From contig WHVD01000010.1 in the NCBI GenBank assembly GCA_015178975.1, positions 372,001 to 436,000 of the forward strand: a stretch of DNA of 64,000 nucleotides, written 5' to 3'. The DNA comes from Hysterangium stoloniferum (Eukaryota > Basidiomycota > Agaricomycetes > Hysterangiales > Hysterangiaceae). The first letter of the stretch is position 1. Each line of letters opens with the position of its first letter. Below are positions 45,295 to 57,169 of the stretch, piece by piece. The notes under the pieces are model-generated. The model worked only from the letters and a program-made list of their open reading frames with translations, was not told the DNA's origin and did not search any database. The position numbers and the translations under genes were made by a program.

Positions 45295-47407
45295 ATGTCG
45301 AAGTTTAGAATCGCCGTGTCGTGAGTATTTGGCGTTTTTTTCATGTGTTTTGCGATGTGGCTCTTTGTTGACCATGCTTTCCCGTATGTGCTGCTGCGTT
45401 GCCCCAACGTGAAGTGGCGGGGGGATTGCGAGCCTTTGCTTGGCTCTCGCACTGCACCAGCTGGACCCCCACAGGAAATACGTCCAAATCGATGTGTACG
45501 AGTCGGCTTCCGAGTTTGTTGAGGTCGGCGCTGGTATCACGCTCTGGGGGCGTGTCTGTGAAGCTCTCCATATTCTAGGACTCGCGCAGGACTGCATCAA
45601 GGCATCTGTTATTGTGGCCTCAACAAGTGGCCGCACCCCCTCACCAAGTACGTGAATCTTCTCTATCTATGCCCGACATAATTGACAGGTTTTCACTAGG
45701 TGAAGGCTTCATGCTTCGCGAAGCGAGAGAACCACATCGAGCCTTTGGCAAGCTTCCCTTTAGAGGCAATTGTGGTGTTCACTTCCCTAGCACGTGACCT
45801 TACTGATATTTGGTCTCTCTGACGATAGATGCCTGGAGTCTACACCGTGCTGATCTCCTTCATATTCTCTTACGACGTGTCCCCAAATCTTCTACACATC
45901 TGAGAAAACGATTTGTCCGTTATGAATACACTTCTTCCGATCACGACGCGCCGATCCGCGTTCATTTTGCTGACGGCTCCACGACTGAGTGCGATGTTCT
46001 TCTTGGTGCGGATGGACTGCGTTCGGCTGTGCGGGGACAGATAATGCGTGAGGCTGCAGAGGATCCGAATAAGGGCCGGAAATTTCCCTACGAAAACCAT
46101 ATTCATCCTCGGTTTAGTGGCACGATCGCCTACCGAATTCTTCTGCCTGCTGCCAGTCTTGCCGCACGTAATCCGGATCACCCCATGTTAAAAGGGGCGC
46201 AAGTGGTACGTCAACCTTGTGAGCCCATGCGAAAAAGCCATTATGCTGATTTTAGCATCCCCCTTTTTTTTTTTGTTTACTGAAAAAATAGTATATGGGG
46301 AAAAGTAAGGTGAGTATTTGAGCCTTCTATGTTCCTTCTTTCAGGAGTATGCTACTTCCCACATCGCGCCATTTTCTTCGTTTCCCAGTCCCATCATTTG
46401 ATTTTTCTTGTTGTTGACATCTCGCAGCATGTAGTTGGATATCCAATCTCCCCCACGGTTCTCAACGTCGCTGTGAACGTTACGCCTGGTGGGCGTCCCT
46501 TTGACTCGCCGACAACAACAACCTCTCCTATGAATCCATCCATTGACCGATCTCGGACACTTGACCGCAAAACATTTGCTGCAGACGTTATTCCTCAATT
46601 TGCTGGATGGACTGGGCATCCACTCCAAGTATTGGAAGTGAGTTGTGAACTCTTGTTTCTGAGTTTTCTTCATGCCGATTACTCTGTTGTCGTGTACCTC
46701 CCATGCCACTTCATCCATAACGTCCAACGATTTCGTATCTAATGCCTTATTCTTATTGCCCGCGCAGTCCGTCGAAGCCGCTATTGAATGGCCGATCATG
46801 GATTTAGAACCTCCTCCAGCTTACAGATTTGGCCGGGTGGCCATCATGGGAGATGCGGTAGGTGTTCGCTATTTACAAACTCGGGGATACATTTCACGAC
46901 TAATTGCGCTGCTTGCTTCTGTGCCTTTGTCCCCGTCTCTGCCTTGCGTTCACTCCTTCCTCGCCGCGCATCTGCTCTAGGCCCATGCTACAGTTCCATA
47001 CCTAGGCGCAGGTGCTGCCGCCGCCATCGAGGTATGTTTCTCAACGCACATTGCCGTGTCGTCCTTATCCTTAGCTGACCATCAAGGATGCATTCGTACT
47101 TTCCCGCCTGTTTTACGCTGCGGCCAAGCTCCCGACTTCATCCTCCTCCACACCATGTTCGACGCTTGAACTGGCTCTTACTGCTTATGATAACACACGA
47201 CGTCCATACGGCAACAGGCTAATTGGGAATGGTCGCAGTGCTTTGCGAGACTTCCAGCTCATGGGACGGAGTGGAGGCGATATCCCGAAGGCAGTGGCGT
47301 CGATAGTGGAAGTTTTTGAAGATTCGGCCAGAGTGGGTCAAGCAGGGCCTAATGCAGATGCTGTGAATGCTGTCGAATGGATGAAGGCTCAGTACCAGGA
47401 GCTATGA
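45295..47407 (+). CDS. FAD-dependent aromatic-type monooxygenase C
   Basis: Nine exons: 45295-45320, 45415-45647, 45700-45774, 45829-46205, 46292-46309, 46428-46637, 46768-46857, 46981-47031, 47087-47407. They give 466 residues. Architecture matches A and B, including the 18-nt exon (YMGKSK). Motifs: GGGIAS in place of GGGIAG, VLLGADGLRSAVRGQ, and VAIMGDAAHATVPYLGAGAA. The last glycine of GxGxxG is serine, which may weaken FAD binding. Exon 3 could instead end at 45765 with a GC donor; both keep frame, and the GT donor is preferred. The NAD(P)H-side loop is longer than in A. Substrate unknown. Confidence 0.88.
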
Positions 47408-49411
47408 GCTATGACACTGATTGTTTCTTGGCAAGTGATACCCAGCCCACTTTACTACTACTACTGGCTTTTTCCTTTCCTTTCTCTTTTCTTGTCTTCT
47501 CATGCATGTAGCAATATTAAGATGCAATATCCCTCATGTTTTCAGGACATATGTGAATTAGATTTTTAAGGACATTTGACGCCCTCGGTAACCTGGCACG
47601 CGCAACTATGTGTAGGCGGCGGTCGTCCGCTGGGCCTACGGCTCCACGTGCTGACGAGCAGCTCGGCATGAGAATAATACCGGTAAAAGGTACATGCGCG
47701 ACACATTCCTCACAGCGCATGTGAATTCCCTCGTTTGAGCACAGCCAGACCAGTCCGTCTGTCACTTGGAGAGTCTTGTCGCGTGAAGTTCCAAGGCGCA
47801 CGACCGACTGTGGACACGCCGAAAGTATGTAGCCGAGCCAAGCGCGTACGGGTGAAGCAAAGTCAATTATTTGGGACCTGCTTCAACGGTCTGTGTAACC
47901 GCTATTATACTTGTCCCCGGGGCATAAACTTGTGAAAACTTAAAGCCCCTGAGAAGGAAACTGTAGGAATATCCAAGGGATCCGGGACAATGGGACCTAG
48001 TACCTTCCAGGTGCTTGTCTTTATTAGCACGTACTGATAGCGATTTTATCTCGTAATTTGATTGGTTCCAGAGTCGCAATGCTTCCACGGATGACCATGC
48101 GGTCTCGGAGTATGATTGGTTCCAGAGTCGCTATGCTTGCTGCCAATATTGCGCCAACTTATGGACTATCTAATTGACATTATTTAAGGATATATTCACG
48201 AATACGAGACCTTCTACCCAAGTTGTGGCCCGTTATCTTGTGCCAGTCACCGCAGTCCCCCGTCCCTCCGGGAGGAGTTGTGATTGGCGGCGGGTGCTTC
48301 ACCCGATTCCGATGGCATAGGGAAAGACGAAGTAGTGGTAAGATTTAATTAAGTCGTAATCTAAGGCAAGACTTTGATCGAGAACATATACCACGCTGCG
48401 CCTTAACTATGTATATGGGTTGTGTATTTGATTTCGCTAATAATAGATAGGAGGCGTTTTATGCATGTCCCTCTGAAATAAGCTTTTAAAAGACTTCAAG
48501 GTGACAGAAATATTTGAAGCTACTTTTTATACGGAGATAACAGATCCTAGATCGAGCTCAAATGGGGACTAGGCAAATAAGCACCTGAGATCGATGAATG
48601 GATTATTTTTAATTGGACCGCCCAGTAATATAACTCTGAAATTGCGAGGGCAAAGTTCTCCATGGTCCCCAGCCTGGCACACAGAGTTTAACTGTATGTC
48701 TGTAGACATCTCCGCTGGTGTAAGTATGCACCGTCATAGATGTGAACTGTCAGTCTGTCTGTTTAAATTCAAAAATGATGTCAATGTCGAAAAACACGTG
48801 GGCATAAGTTCACTTCTAAGCAGGCATCATCTTGGCGAATTCATGATTGCTGCTAGATGCTGATGTGAGGGGGAGAAGCCCCGAGTCCGGTGGCAATGTA
48901 AGGTCCGTGTACTCTATTGCAATTGATAGGCACCTTGTATGAATGTCAAATGCCCCAGCTTCTAGCGATGTATCCCGTATAGCACAATTGAAGCAGCCAC
49001 ATCCGTCACACAACTAAATCATTCTCGAGACTCTTAGTCGGGAATGGACATACGTTCATTAAATTTGACAGTCACACCAAAATTCCGCTCACCATTCCTG
49101 AAAGGCATGCTCGTCTCACGGACTTTGCGGCATTCATTAGCTGATCTATGTATAAGTCATGATCATACCACTAGTACAATATTTACAACGTTAATCACAA
49201 CTCGTACGGTTGAGAATAAGGGGAGCGTCTAATATCAGCGACCTTATGGTTTGAAGCGTCTCAGTAGGGATACACGAAGGCACTGGGTGTTGTTACCTTG
49301 AGAAAAAAATGGCACTCTCCCAGGGACAGTCGTAAACGTGCAGCACTGATTTATTAAAATAAACTCAAAAATGTGAAATCACACACTAACAAAATGTTGT
49401 ACCCATTGACG
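47408..49411. other. Intergenic, no gene recognised
   Basis: Two copies of GATTGGTTCCAGAGTCGC (48059 and 48112) form a short direct repeat. No coding region was supported. Confidence 0.5.
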
Positions 49412-50085
49412 TTATCCCTGATCAAACGACAGGGAACCTTTCTGCGATTTCTTGGGTTTCTTCGTCTTTGGGTTTTGCTTGGCATCCTGGGAATTATCAT
49501 TGTGGCCCGCTTTGCGTTTTAACCCCGAGGGCTTATCTGCCTTATTTCTTTTTGACGAAGAAAATGACAAGCCACCTGATTCAGTCGACTTTGCAGTAGT
49601 AGTGCTAGCCTGAGTCTTGGTGGGTGCATCGGCATCTGACATATCTGGTTCTGGCGCAAGTGGCGCAAGGCCTTGGGCTAGTATAGAATAGCTTAAACTT
49701 GATTGGGACATGGCGAGCGCAGCGTGCACATTGACGAACCTTTCCGTTTCTCATTCTCAGCTTCGCGCGCCGTTAAATGTTTCCCTTCCTTCAAAACTAC
49801 CACCACAGGCCTCTCGTCCTTATCGTCCTCGTCTTCCGAACCACCTTCATGGTCGGCCGGTCTTTCTGGTATCGGGGGTCGACTTGTCGAAGTGGGAGCT
49901 GGCCGTCGTTCTCGACCGAATTCGTCAACGCCGTCTACAGTCTGTGGGTCATCTTCCCCTTCATCACCATCTGGAGATACCCGTCCTGCTACTCTATTCT
50001 GAAGTTTTAAGAGAAATGAAGGCGTTTTGCCCTGGTATTGCAGTCGAGAAGAGAGTTGGTGACGCGTGGGCTCTTTGGGAGCCAT
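49412..50085 (-). CDS. DUF4604 (KIAA1143-like) protein
   Basis: Two exons, 50085-49740 and 49677-49412, with a 62-nt phase 1 intron (GTTCGT...TACTAG), give 203 residues. The N-terminus MAPKEPTRHQLSSRLQYQGK, TPSFL and then RPPIPERP, an acidic patch and VVVLKEGKHLTAREAENEK are the DUF4604 signature. The tail is basic and ends KKPKKSQKGSLSFDQG, the usual end of the family. Function is unknown; the charged, disordered composition suggests a nuclear protein. It is head to head with the TFB2 gene, 129 bp apart. Confidence 0.9.
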
Positions 50086-50214
50086 TGTAAAGCTTTGCTA
50101 ATATAGCGAATAGGCGCTTATAGCGGAAGCTGATTTTGCGCTCTAGCCGTGCTGCCCCTTCCCTCGTGCTGCCACTACTTTTGGTAGTGGTCCTTACAAT
50201 CCCTTTCAGGGCGG
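50086..50214. promoter_or_regulatory. Compact bidirectional promoter, DUF4604 gene and TFB2
   Basis: Only 129 bp separate two divergent start codons. The segment has pyrimidine-rich stretches and a CTAATATAG; no consensus binding site is certain. Confidence 0.5.
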
Positions 50215-52312
50215 ATGGTTCCAGCGCCAGCTAGTGAGGCACAGATTCCCCACTCATTGCTGCCATTTCTCCAGTCTCAATCTCAAAGTTCCTTGACACG
50301 ATTGTACTCACGACCGTCATCATGCCTCGCCATTTTTCGGTACGCGCGTTTTTACAGACTTTTTTTTTTTTTGGTATAGTGCTCTCTTCTTACCCCTCGT
50401 TAACTATGAATCAAAAAGCCTCTTGGGACCGATGGAAAGACAGATGGTGATGAACTTGCTTTGGATTGACTCCTCTGTTCCGGCTGCGACGCTCGATGCA
50501 TGGATTTTGAAGGACGGCCGAAAGTAGGTTGCAGTGTGCTGGATCGGTGCAGTAAGAATGGAATGAATCCCGAAGATAGATACTACGATGAAGCGGTCAA
50601 GGCGTTGTCTCGTTTACATATTTTGTCGACTTCTGCGTCGAAACTTACTCTGAATACGACATTCAAGGCAGCATTTCGCATGGCACTTATTGGAGAGTAT
50701 GTGTAGCCTATGGCTTTCATGAATTTGATCAATTGATTACGTCTTTCTGTAGTGGGGAGCATCGAAGCTTTGGCGTTCCAGCGGACAAGGATGATAAACG
50801 ATCTGCTAGTATTGATGCCCTCGATACTTACGCTGTAGAGCGTTGGGAGGCACGACATTTTTACACATGACGACCAGGGGGTTTTAGCTAACATTTCCTT
50901 GATTTTTCCTTTTCCAGACAATTCTCCATTTTATGGTGTCTTCTGGTACGGGCCAAGCTCCCGTAAAACCATCACAGGGAGTGCTATACCTCCTGCAACG
51001 CAGTGGCCTAATGGCCACCATGCTTTCCACATCGTATGCACGGTATTTTGATACAATTACACACCAGGTTGACGTGGCATCGTAGAGGGACAAGCATGAG
51101 GATCACATCGGCAGGATTTCAATTTCTCCTTCATTCTCCTCACGAGCAGCTATGGACGCTTCTTTTGCAGTATTTACATATGGCCGAGGTGCGTAACGCC
51201 CGTAATCGGTTGCTGTATTAAACCTGATTTAAAAAAAAAATGCTGTCTCAAGGAAAGACAAATGGATCTTGTCGAAGTGCTTAGTTTCTTACTCATGCTA
51301 TCAACCATGGAGCTCGGTCAAGACTATTCGACAGAAAATCTGAGCCCCACGCAACTCACGATGCTGGAAGACCTACGCGGCTATGGGCTTGTGTGGCAAC
51401 GAAAGGTAAGCCCGCCTTTCCTTCTATTGTATTCGTGTTTTCTCACATCCTCTCTTGTCAGCCTTCGTCCAAACGCTTCAACCCTACGCGGCTAGCTACT
51501 ACGCTCACATCGTCATCACCGCCATTGCCCACTGTTGCAGGCACCGGAGTCGACAACCTTGCCCCAGGATCCGGAATAAGTTCCGAAGGCTTTATCATTC
51601 TGGAAACAAATTATCGTTTGTACGCTTACACTGGTATGATAGGGTACACCTGCACCCCTGGGCGTACTATTTACTGAATCCGGGTTCTTACTAGATAATC
51701 CCCTGCAAATCGCCGTCCTCAATTTGTTCGTTACGTTAAAATCACGTTTTCCGAATTTAGTGGTAGGGAGCCTTACACGAGATAGCGTAAAAAAGGCGCT
51801 TGCGAATGGCATCAATGCCAGCCAGGTTTGGTTTTTTTTCTAAGAAAGTAAAATTGGTATTGTTTATACATTTTCATCGCAGATTATAAGCTATTTGACG
51901 GCGCATGCACATCCGCAAATGCGAAAAAATGTACGTTGATCGATGGATTCGGCTTATTATGATTTAAATCTCACGACACACCTTCGCGCTAGAATCCCTT
52001 ACTTCCTGTCACAGTTCAGGACCAAATTCAGCTTTGGGAGCTGGAAAAGAACCGTCTAAAGTCTCAAGAAGGCAAGCATCATCATCACAATCACCTCCTT
52101 TACGCGTGTGGGTTTCACAGAGCTCCCCGTCAGGTTATCTGTATACGGATTTCGCGTCACAGTCAGACTACGACTATGTGCTCGAATATGCACGAAAGTT
52201 GGGAGTGGTGCTTTGGGAAAGCGCGCCGAAACGGTGTTTCTTTGGGACACTGGAGGGACATGGTCCTGTTAGGACTTTTATAGAGAGTAGGACAGGGGCG
52301 GGGAGGAGGTAG
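50215..52312 (+). CDS. TFB2: TFIIH subunit Tfb2 (p52)
   Basis: Twelve exons: 50215-50339, 50419-50523, 50580-50696, 50753-50849, 50918-51033, 51086-51188, 51253-51405, 51462-51633, 51695-51825, 51883-51930, 51993-52071, 52134-52312. They give 474 residues, typical of Tfb2. Signature stretches: SSCLAIFRLLGPMERQMVMN, SFGVP, VERWETILHFMV, PSQGVLYLLQRSGLM, QLWTLLLQYLHMAE, IISYLTAHAHPQM and a C-terminal YDYVLEYARKLGVVLWES. Tfb2 anchors the XPB/Ssl2 helicase in TFIIH and is needed for transcription initiation and nucleotide excision repair. Two introns use GC donors (50850 and 52072). The start was chosen as the only upstream in-frame ATG, giving MVPAPASEAQIPHSLLPFLQ. Confidence 0.95.
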
Positions 52313-52562
52313 GTCTAGATAATATGTATGATAATTAATGTATAGCGGTGTAATATTAGGATATTGGATGTTTGAGCGGATATCGATGCGATGTTTGAGG
52401 TATGGGGATGGGTACTTTTTGAAATCATACATGTACGACTTTAATGTGGCAGACTATTAGCCAATGAGTACTACTATCAGAGTGTTGGAAAAAGAGCGGA
52501 AGTCGAGTTTATTTAAAAGAACTCCCCGCTGAATCGACTATTGGGATATACTGGTACCGGTC

Positions 52563-53230
52563 TTAATTCCTACCAAGGCTCGAGCTTTGTCTCCCAGATG
52601 TAGAACCAGGCGTCGGCGAATCATTCCTACCGCCTCCCATATCATCGTTGAGAAGCTCCTGTATTGATAACTCTAACGCATCGATCCGCGAGGACATTTG
52701 CGACACTATATAATATTTGGGATTTGAGTAAAGACGACTTCATTTATATGTTACACGCGGGGACAAAAGGCGGCAGTAAGTACTGGTATACGTACTTCGG
52801 TCGAGGACTTGAGTCGACATGTCATCGAACTTTTTCTCGATATCGGATAGTACGTTTTCTACCTATCGGGTTTGATGGAGAGAAGTATCAGCTTCTCAAG
52901 TCATATGGGGGAGATATTTCGTGGTTATACGGCACTCACGAACGCAGTCAACTCATGGGGGCTGGATATACTCTCAGGCTGGGGTCCAGGCTGCACGTGT
53001 ACACCAACAGCCAGCGTGGCGGCGGCTGTTTTCATGGTGTTTGGCGATGTCGGTTTAGATTGTACGGGAGTAGTTGGGATAGATGACTTGACATTGGATG
53101 TGAATTTTAGCGGTGTAGCTTTGGGTGGCAGGGGACGCATGAGGGCAGGATATTGTGCTAAGGGTAAAGGGCGGGAACCATGAGGCTGCCGTTCATTAAT
53201 TTTCGATGCCTTAAGCGGCTCTTTGGACAT
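52563..53230 (-). CDS. Heat shock factor binding protein 1-like, with an N-terminal extension
   Basis: Three exons: 53230-52940, 52862-52796, 52705-52563. They give 166 residues. From about residue 94 the protein reads LTAFVENVLSDIEKKFDDMS, then QVLDRMSQMSSRIDALELSI and QELL, which is the HSBP1 coiled coil. HSBP1 forms a heptad-repeat oligomer that binds and dampens heat shock factor, and it has been linked to WASH complex assembly. The family is usually about 70-90 residues. Here 93 extra residues, rich in P, S and T, precede it. A short GGGRNDSPTPG tail follows. It ends convergently with TFB2 (250 bp apart). Confidence 0.88.
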
Positions 53231-53939
53231 GGTGGGAAGAATAAAAAAAAATGTATTAACTTCATGAATCATAAAATAAAAGAGAGTAAATAGTGGCAAA
53301 AATTCGCTCAAATATTCACTTGGGGATTAAAATAAACAATTTTGTAAGTCGTTGATTGACCTCACTCAGTCGGTACAGACAGGACTAAGTTTTCTCTGTT
53401 CAAATCGTTAGAGTATGTGAGAGATACAGGTAGAAGCTTCTGCTTGTAACTACTGGCAGAACAATGGAGTGTGGGCATCAGAGACACAGGGGGAACAAAG
53501 GACAATGGAGGTTGTGACGTGAGGTAGGAGAACAAAGGGACAGCTCGGCGGAGACAAAGTCGATTAGGTAAAACAAAAGAGAGTTGTGTAGGACAATGGG
53601 GAACTGATCGGTAATGTGTGCCTGCGGTAAGAAAAAAATTTCTTATTCTCACAACATATGTTCTTTTATAAACTGGAAAATATTCCGAGCTGTCACTGGT
53701 AATTACCAACACTCTAAAATGACACAACAAATACTGGATAAATTGTCCTTCCATCTTAAAAACAACGTCTTCGTATCTTATCAAAACAGTATTATATTGA
53801 TGCAAAGATTCTAGCTGGTTCCCGCAAAAAGAATTCCCCAGTAAACGTCACGTGATCTAAATGAGGCGCGTCTTCCATAATACAATCACGTGATGGTGAC
53901 GCGTTCCTCCCCAAAATTTACTTCGCCTCCTACTCAAGC
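53231..53939. promoter_or_regulatory. Divergent intergenic region, HSBP1-like and Nas6 genes
   Basis: 709 bp separate two divergent start codons. The palindrome TCACGTGA occurs at 53848-53855 and 53886-53893, about 50-90 bp before the Nas6 start. It is the core bound by bHLH factors of the Cbf1 or USF type. A minus-strand frame at 53362-53805 is not thought to be a gene. Confidence 0.45.
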
Positions 53940-55216
53940 ATGCCTCCCTTATCAGTACACTCAGCTGCTCAGAACAGTAGGTTTTGCTCATATTATGCAT
54001 TATAAAACTCTCACATGTGGGCAGATCAACTCTCCTTGCTTCGCTCTCTTTTGGGGGAGGATATGAACCGTCTCAATGAAGTCGATGTGGTGAGATATCT
54101 AGCTGCATCCAGTTACATCGCTTTATACACTCGTCGTTTTTTGGCTTAAAAGGACGGGCGGACGCCGTTACATTGGGCTTCAACATCTCCCGGTGGTATA
54201 GAGCTTGTGCAGTTTCTGCTAGACCAGAGGGGGATAGAGGTGGATAAGGCGGATGGCGGCGGATGGACACCGCTTCATGTTGCAGGTTTTTGCTATTTCG
54301 CGGGGGCATCATGCACGATAATGTGATATCTGACTACATGACACATCTTTTTTTAGCTAGTGCAGGACGGGACGGCGTGGTGCGGGAATTGCTCGCTGCT
54401 GGTGCAGATCCTAACAAAGTGAATGATAAAGGCCTTACACCTCTGCGAGTGTATTTACTTGATATATATTCACATTTGTGCTCACTTGATTTCATATTTT
54501 CAGACACTACGCAGCCTCGAAATCTCATGTTACGGTATACCCCATTCTCCGTTCCCTCCTGCTCACACACTAAGTCACACACAATTTGGCAGATCGGCCA
54601 AATGCTCATAACACGCGGTGCAGATGTAACCCATAGTCCTTCCCGTTTCCACCTTGCAATGTCTTGCTGACATCCCAACCCCCACAGATCAACGCAAAAG
54701 ACCGCGCAAACCAACATCCTCTGTAAGCACTTTCGTCTCCTTTCCCATTCCCGCTCGCCGCTTCGCATTGACTGACTCCCCTGCTCCAACCCACTCCAAA
54801 GACATCGTGCATCATCCACCGGGTCGGTGGGATTCGTAAGGCTGCTTCTTCATCCCCCAGAGGGCGCAGCCAAAACGCGGCTCAATACTGCAGATCGCGT
54901 CGGTACGTAAACTATTTGTCGTACAGGTTTACCGTATTATAAAACTCTCCTTCTGAACCCGTGTTTCTGACTAGGGAATACCCCGCTTCATTTAGCGATG
55001 GATTCAGGACATGGGGAGGTTGCTGTTATGCTTATTGAGGCCGGGGCGGACCGACATAGGGTTGGTTGCATATAACTGCGAATCTGCTCATGTAACATTT
55101 TCTTTTGTTCACAGACTAATCATGATGGTCAGACTCCTGAGGAGGTTGAAGGTGTTGGGGAGCAGGAGCAGCGGAGGGTGCGGATTTACGTTGTTGATAA
55201 AGTGGGGAAGGCGTGA
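53940..55216 (+). CDS. NAS6: Proteasome assembly chaperone Nas6/gankyrin (PSMD10), ankyrin repeats
   Basis: Ten exons: 53940-53976, 54025-54089, 54153-54285, 54357-54444, 54504-54528, 54593-54625, 54688-54722, 54802-54902, 54975-55060, 55115-55216. They give 234 residues, close to yeast Nas6 (228). Ankyrin repeats are clear: DGRTPLHWAST, GGGWTPLHVAASAGRDGVVR, DKGLTPLHYAASKS, RANQHPLHRASSTGSVGFVR, GNTPLHLAMDSGHGEVAVML and HDGQTPEEV. Nas6 binds the Rpt3 ATPase and guides assembly of the 19S base. The intron after 54444 has a GC donor (GCGAGT). One ankyrin exon is very short (25 nt). Confidence 0.93.
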
Positions 55217-55497
55217 GGTGGAGATATAACAGCCATGTACAGATACTCTGTAATACTTGATGTGATAGAATTGTTCCAACATATTACTATACCTTAAATC
55301 ACACAGACCCATGTCGTTGTCGATAACCGGTGAGACAAAATATGATATATTAATTTCCACACTACGCGCGCAGGCGCACGCACTCCAGTTCCAATCTTAC
55401 CCTGTACAGACAATGCCTGCCAATACAAATCCCCACGCAGTGTTGTTATTTTTATTCTCGCCATCGCCGTCGTCATACACCACAGGTTCAACTCAAC
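55217..55497. other. Convergent spacer between Nas6 and the RING-like gene
   Basis: Both genes end here, from opposite sides. No other feature seen. Confidence 0.5.
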
Positions 55498-57169
55498 TCA
55501 CACATACATCCCCACCGCCCCCATCTCCTCGTCCATCTTCCAAACTCCCTTAACCTTATAACTCGCATGGACCTTCCCGCACTTCGCCACAGGACAAACC
55601 CACTCGTGGCGCCTTTCAACGACGGGTGACGGCGCCCTCGGCGGTTCCGCGCGCTTGCGTTTCGTGCCGCGGCGTGCGCGGGGAGGCGGGAGAGGGACGG
55701 GAGGGGCACCACTAGCGGCGGTGTCACGGCGGGAGCGGAGACGGGAGCGGATGGAAGTGCCAGGTAGTTCTGAAGGGGTGGTGAGGGAAAGGTCGATCGT
55801 ATCGTTGTCCTCAATTATAAGGACGGGGAAGGAAGCGGGATTGGGTGAGAGGGCGGGTGCTTTGCCTTTGCCCTTGATATCGGCCGTTGGTATTCCTTTT
55901 CCGCCGTCGAATTCGGGTCTTCCCTCATCGATAGAAATAAGGACTTCTTTCTCCTTGCCTTTAAGGCTCATCTTTTGCTTCTGCTCATCCTCTGGTATCA
56001 TCAACGCGGCGACGCACTTCCCATCTAAGACATGTCCGCATCTCAGCGCCCACACCCGCCGTTCCTTCTTCTCCGCCTCACTAGCACCCACCATCCCGTC
56101 CGCATTCGCGAGCAGTGGATCGAGACACTTCGCGCACGCCATAATCTCGGACCCATCGTCATCAACGTCTATCCGGTCGGGATCAGGGCCGAAATCGAAC
56201 GTCCAGCCTGGGCCGGGCCAATCGGGATGTGTCAGTGTCCTGTGATAGGTCGGTCCGAGAGCCAAACCTGCACCGCCGCGATCATTGCGGGGTAAGCCGT
56301 ACCCAGGAGCGCCCCACCCAGGAGCGCCCCGCCCAGGAGCGTCCCACCCAGGAGCGCCCCACCCAGGAGCGTCCCCCAAAGGAGCGCCCCACCGTGGCCA
56401 TTCATGTTCGGCAGGTTGTGGAGGGGGTTGCACCTGGGGATTGTGTGGAAAGAATGACGCTATGACACGGCCGTAGCGGGTGAAGGTCTCAACGGACGAA
56501 GTAGATGCACCACGTGGGTTATTGTGATGCGTTTCTGGTTGGTATCTCCCACGGAGTCCAACCATCCTATTCCCGAAGGACATGACCCCGCCACCGAGAT
56601 GGATGCCTCTGGCGCCTCTTGGCCGGACCACGTTTGCGCTCCTGCCTGGCTGGGGAGGGTCGTCAGACAGGGGGCGGGCTCTCGAAGGAGCATCTTCTCC
56701 TGCGCGTGGGAGAACTGTAGAAGGTCCAGCCTGCGCTACGATGGGGGCGGCGGGTACGTTGACCCGACCAGGAGGTCTCTGGGTGTTCGAACTGGTGGAA
56801 GCCAGTTCATCGTCACTGTCGAGGATTATGATTGGTCGACTGCGTCCACCCCTGTTGATGTGGGTGGAATTGCCACGTTCTGAGGCTCGGCCGGGTCGAA
56901 CGTGGTCCAGTATGTATATATCATTGTCGGGTTCGATTCGACGTCGGTTCGTCGGAGGTTGACTAAAAGTGCGTTAATACCTTGGTTCTGAACAATTGAA
57001 AATAGAATGGAATAGAACCTCACCCGCTCAGGATAAGGACCTCATCGTCGTCAATGTTTATAACAGGTGTGTGAGAGGGCCGACGGGACGGAGATCTTGC
57101 AGGAAAAGGTACGTCGTCCAGAGACAGACGGTGTGAGAGTCGGGGGTGCTCTACCTCGATGCTGGGCAT
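55498..57169 (-). CDS. RING-like zinc-binding protein, possible E3 ubiquitin ligase
   Basis: Two exons, 57169-57024 and 56962-55498, with a 61-nt phase 2 intron, give 536 residues. The first 150 residues are basic and disordered with acidic patches (INIDDDEVLIL, IIILDSDDE, a pattern seen in SUMO-interacting motifs). A glycine/proline/tryptophan repeat follows. The metal ligands are MACAKCLDPL, then WALRCGHVLDGKC and finally WVCPVAKCGKVH, a RING pattern in which a long disordered loop (about 125 residues) separates the third and fourth ligand pairs. An E3 ligase role is an inference. Part of the gene is copied in the pseudogene at 58496-59215. Confidence 0.82.
56302..56393 (-). repeat. 15-nt minisatellite coding for GAPGW-type pentapeptides
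   Basis: Six copies of a 15-nt unit (plus strand core CCCAGGAGCGCCCCA) encode GAPGW, GAPGR, DAPGW and close variants in the RING-like protein. Units differ by one or two bases. Confidence 0.85.

Noticed and set aside
53362-53805. A 147-codon minus-strand frame in the HSBP1/Nas6 intergenic region
   Set aside because: Composition looks random, there is no motif, and it would fill a region expected to be a promoter.
55655-56476. Plus-strand frames opposite the RING-like gene
   Set aside because: High-GC sequence leaves several frames open; only the minus frame has paired zinc ligands and splices to an upstream exon.
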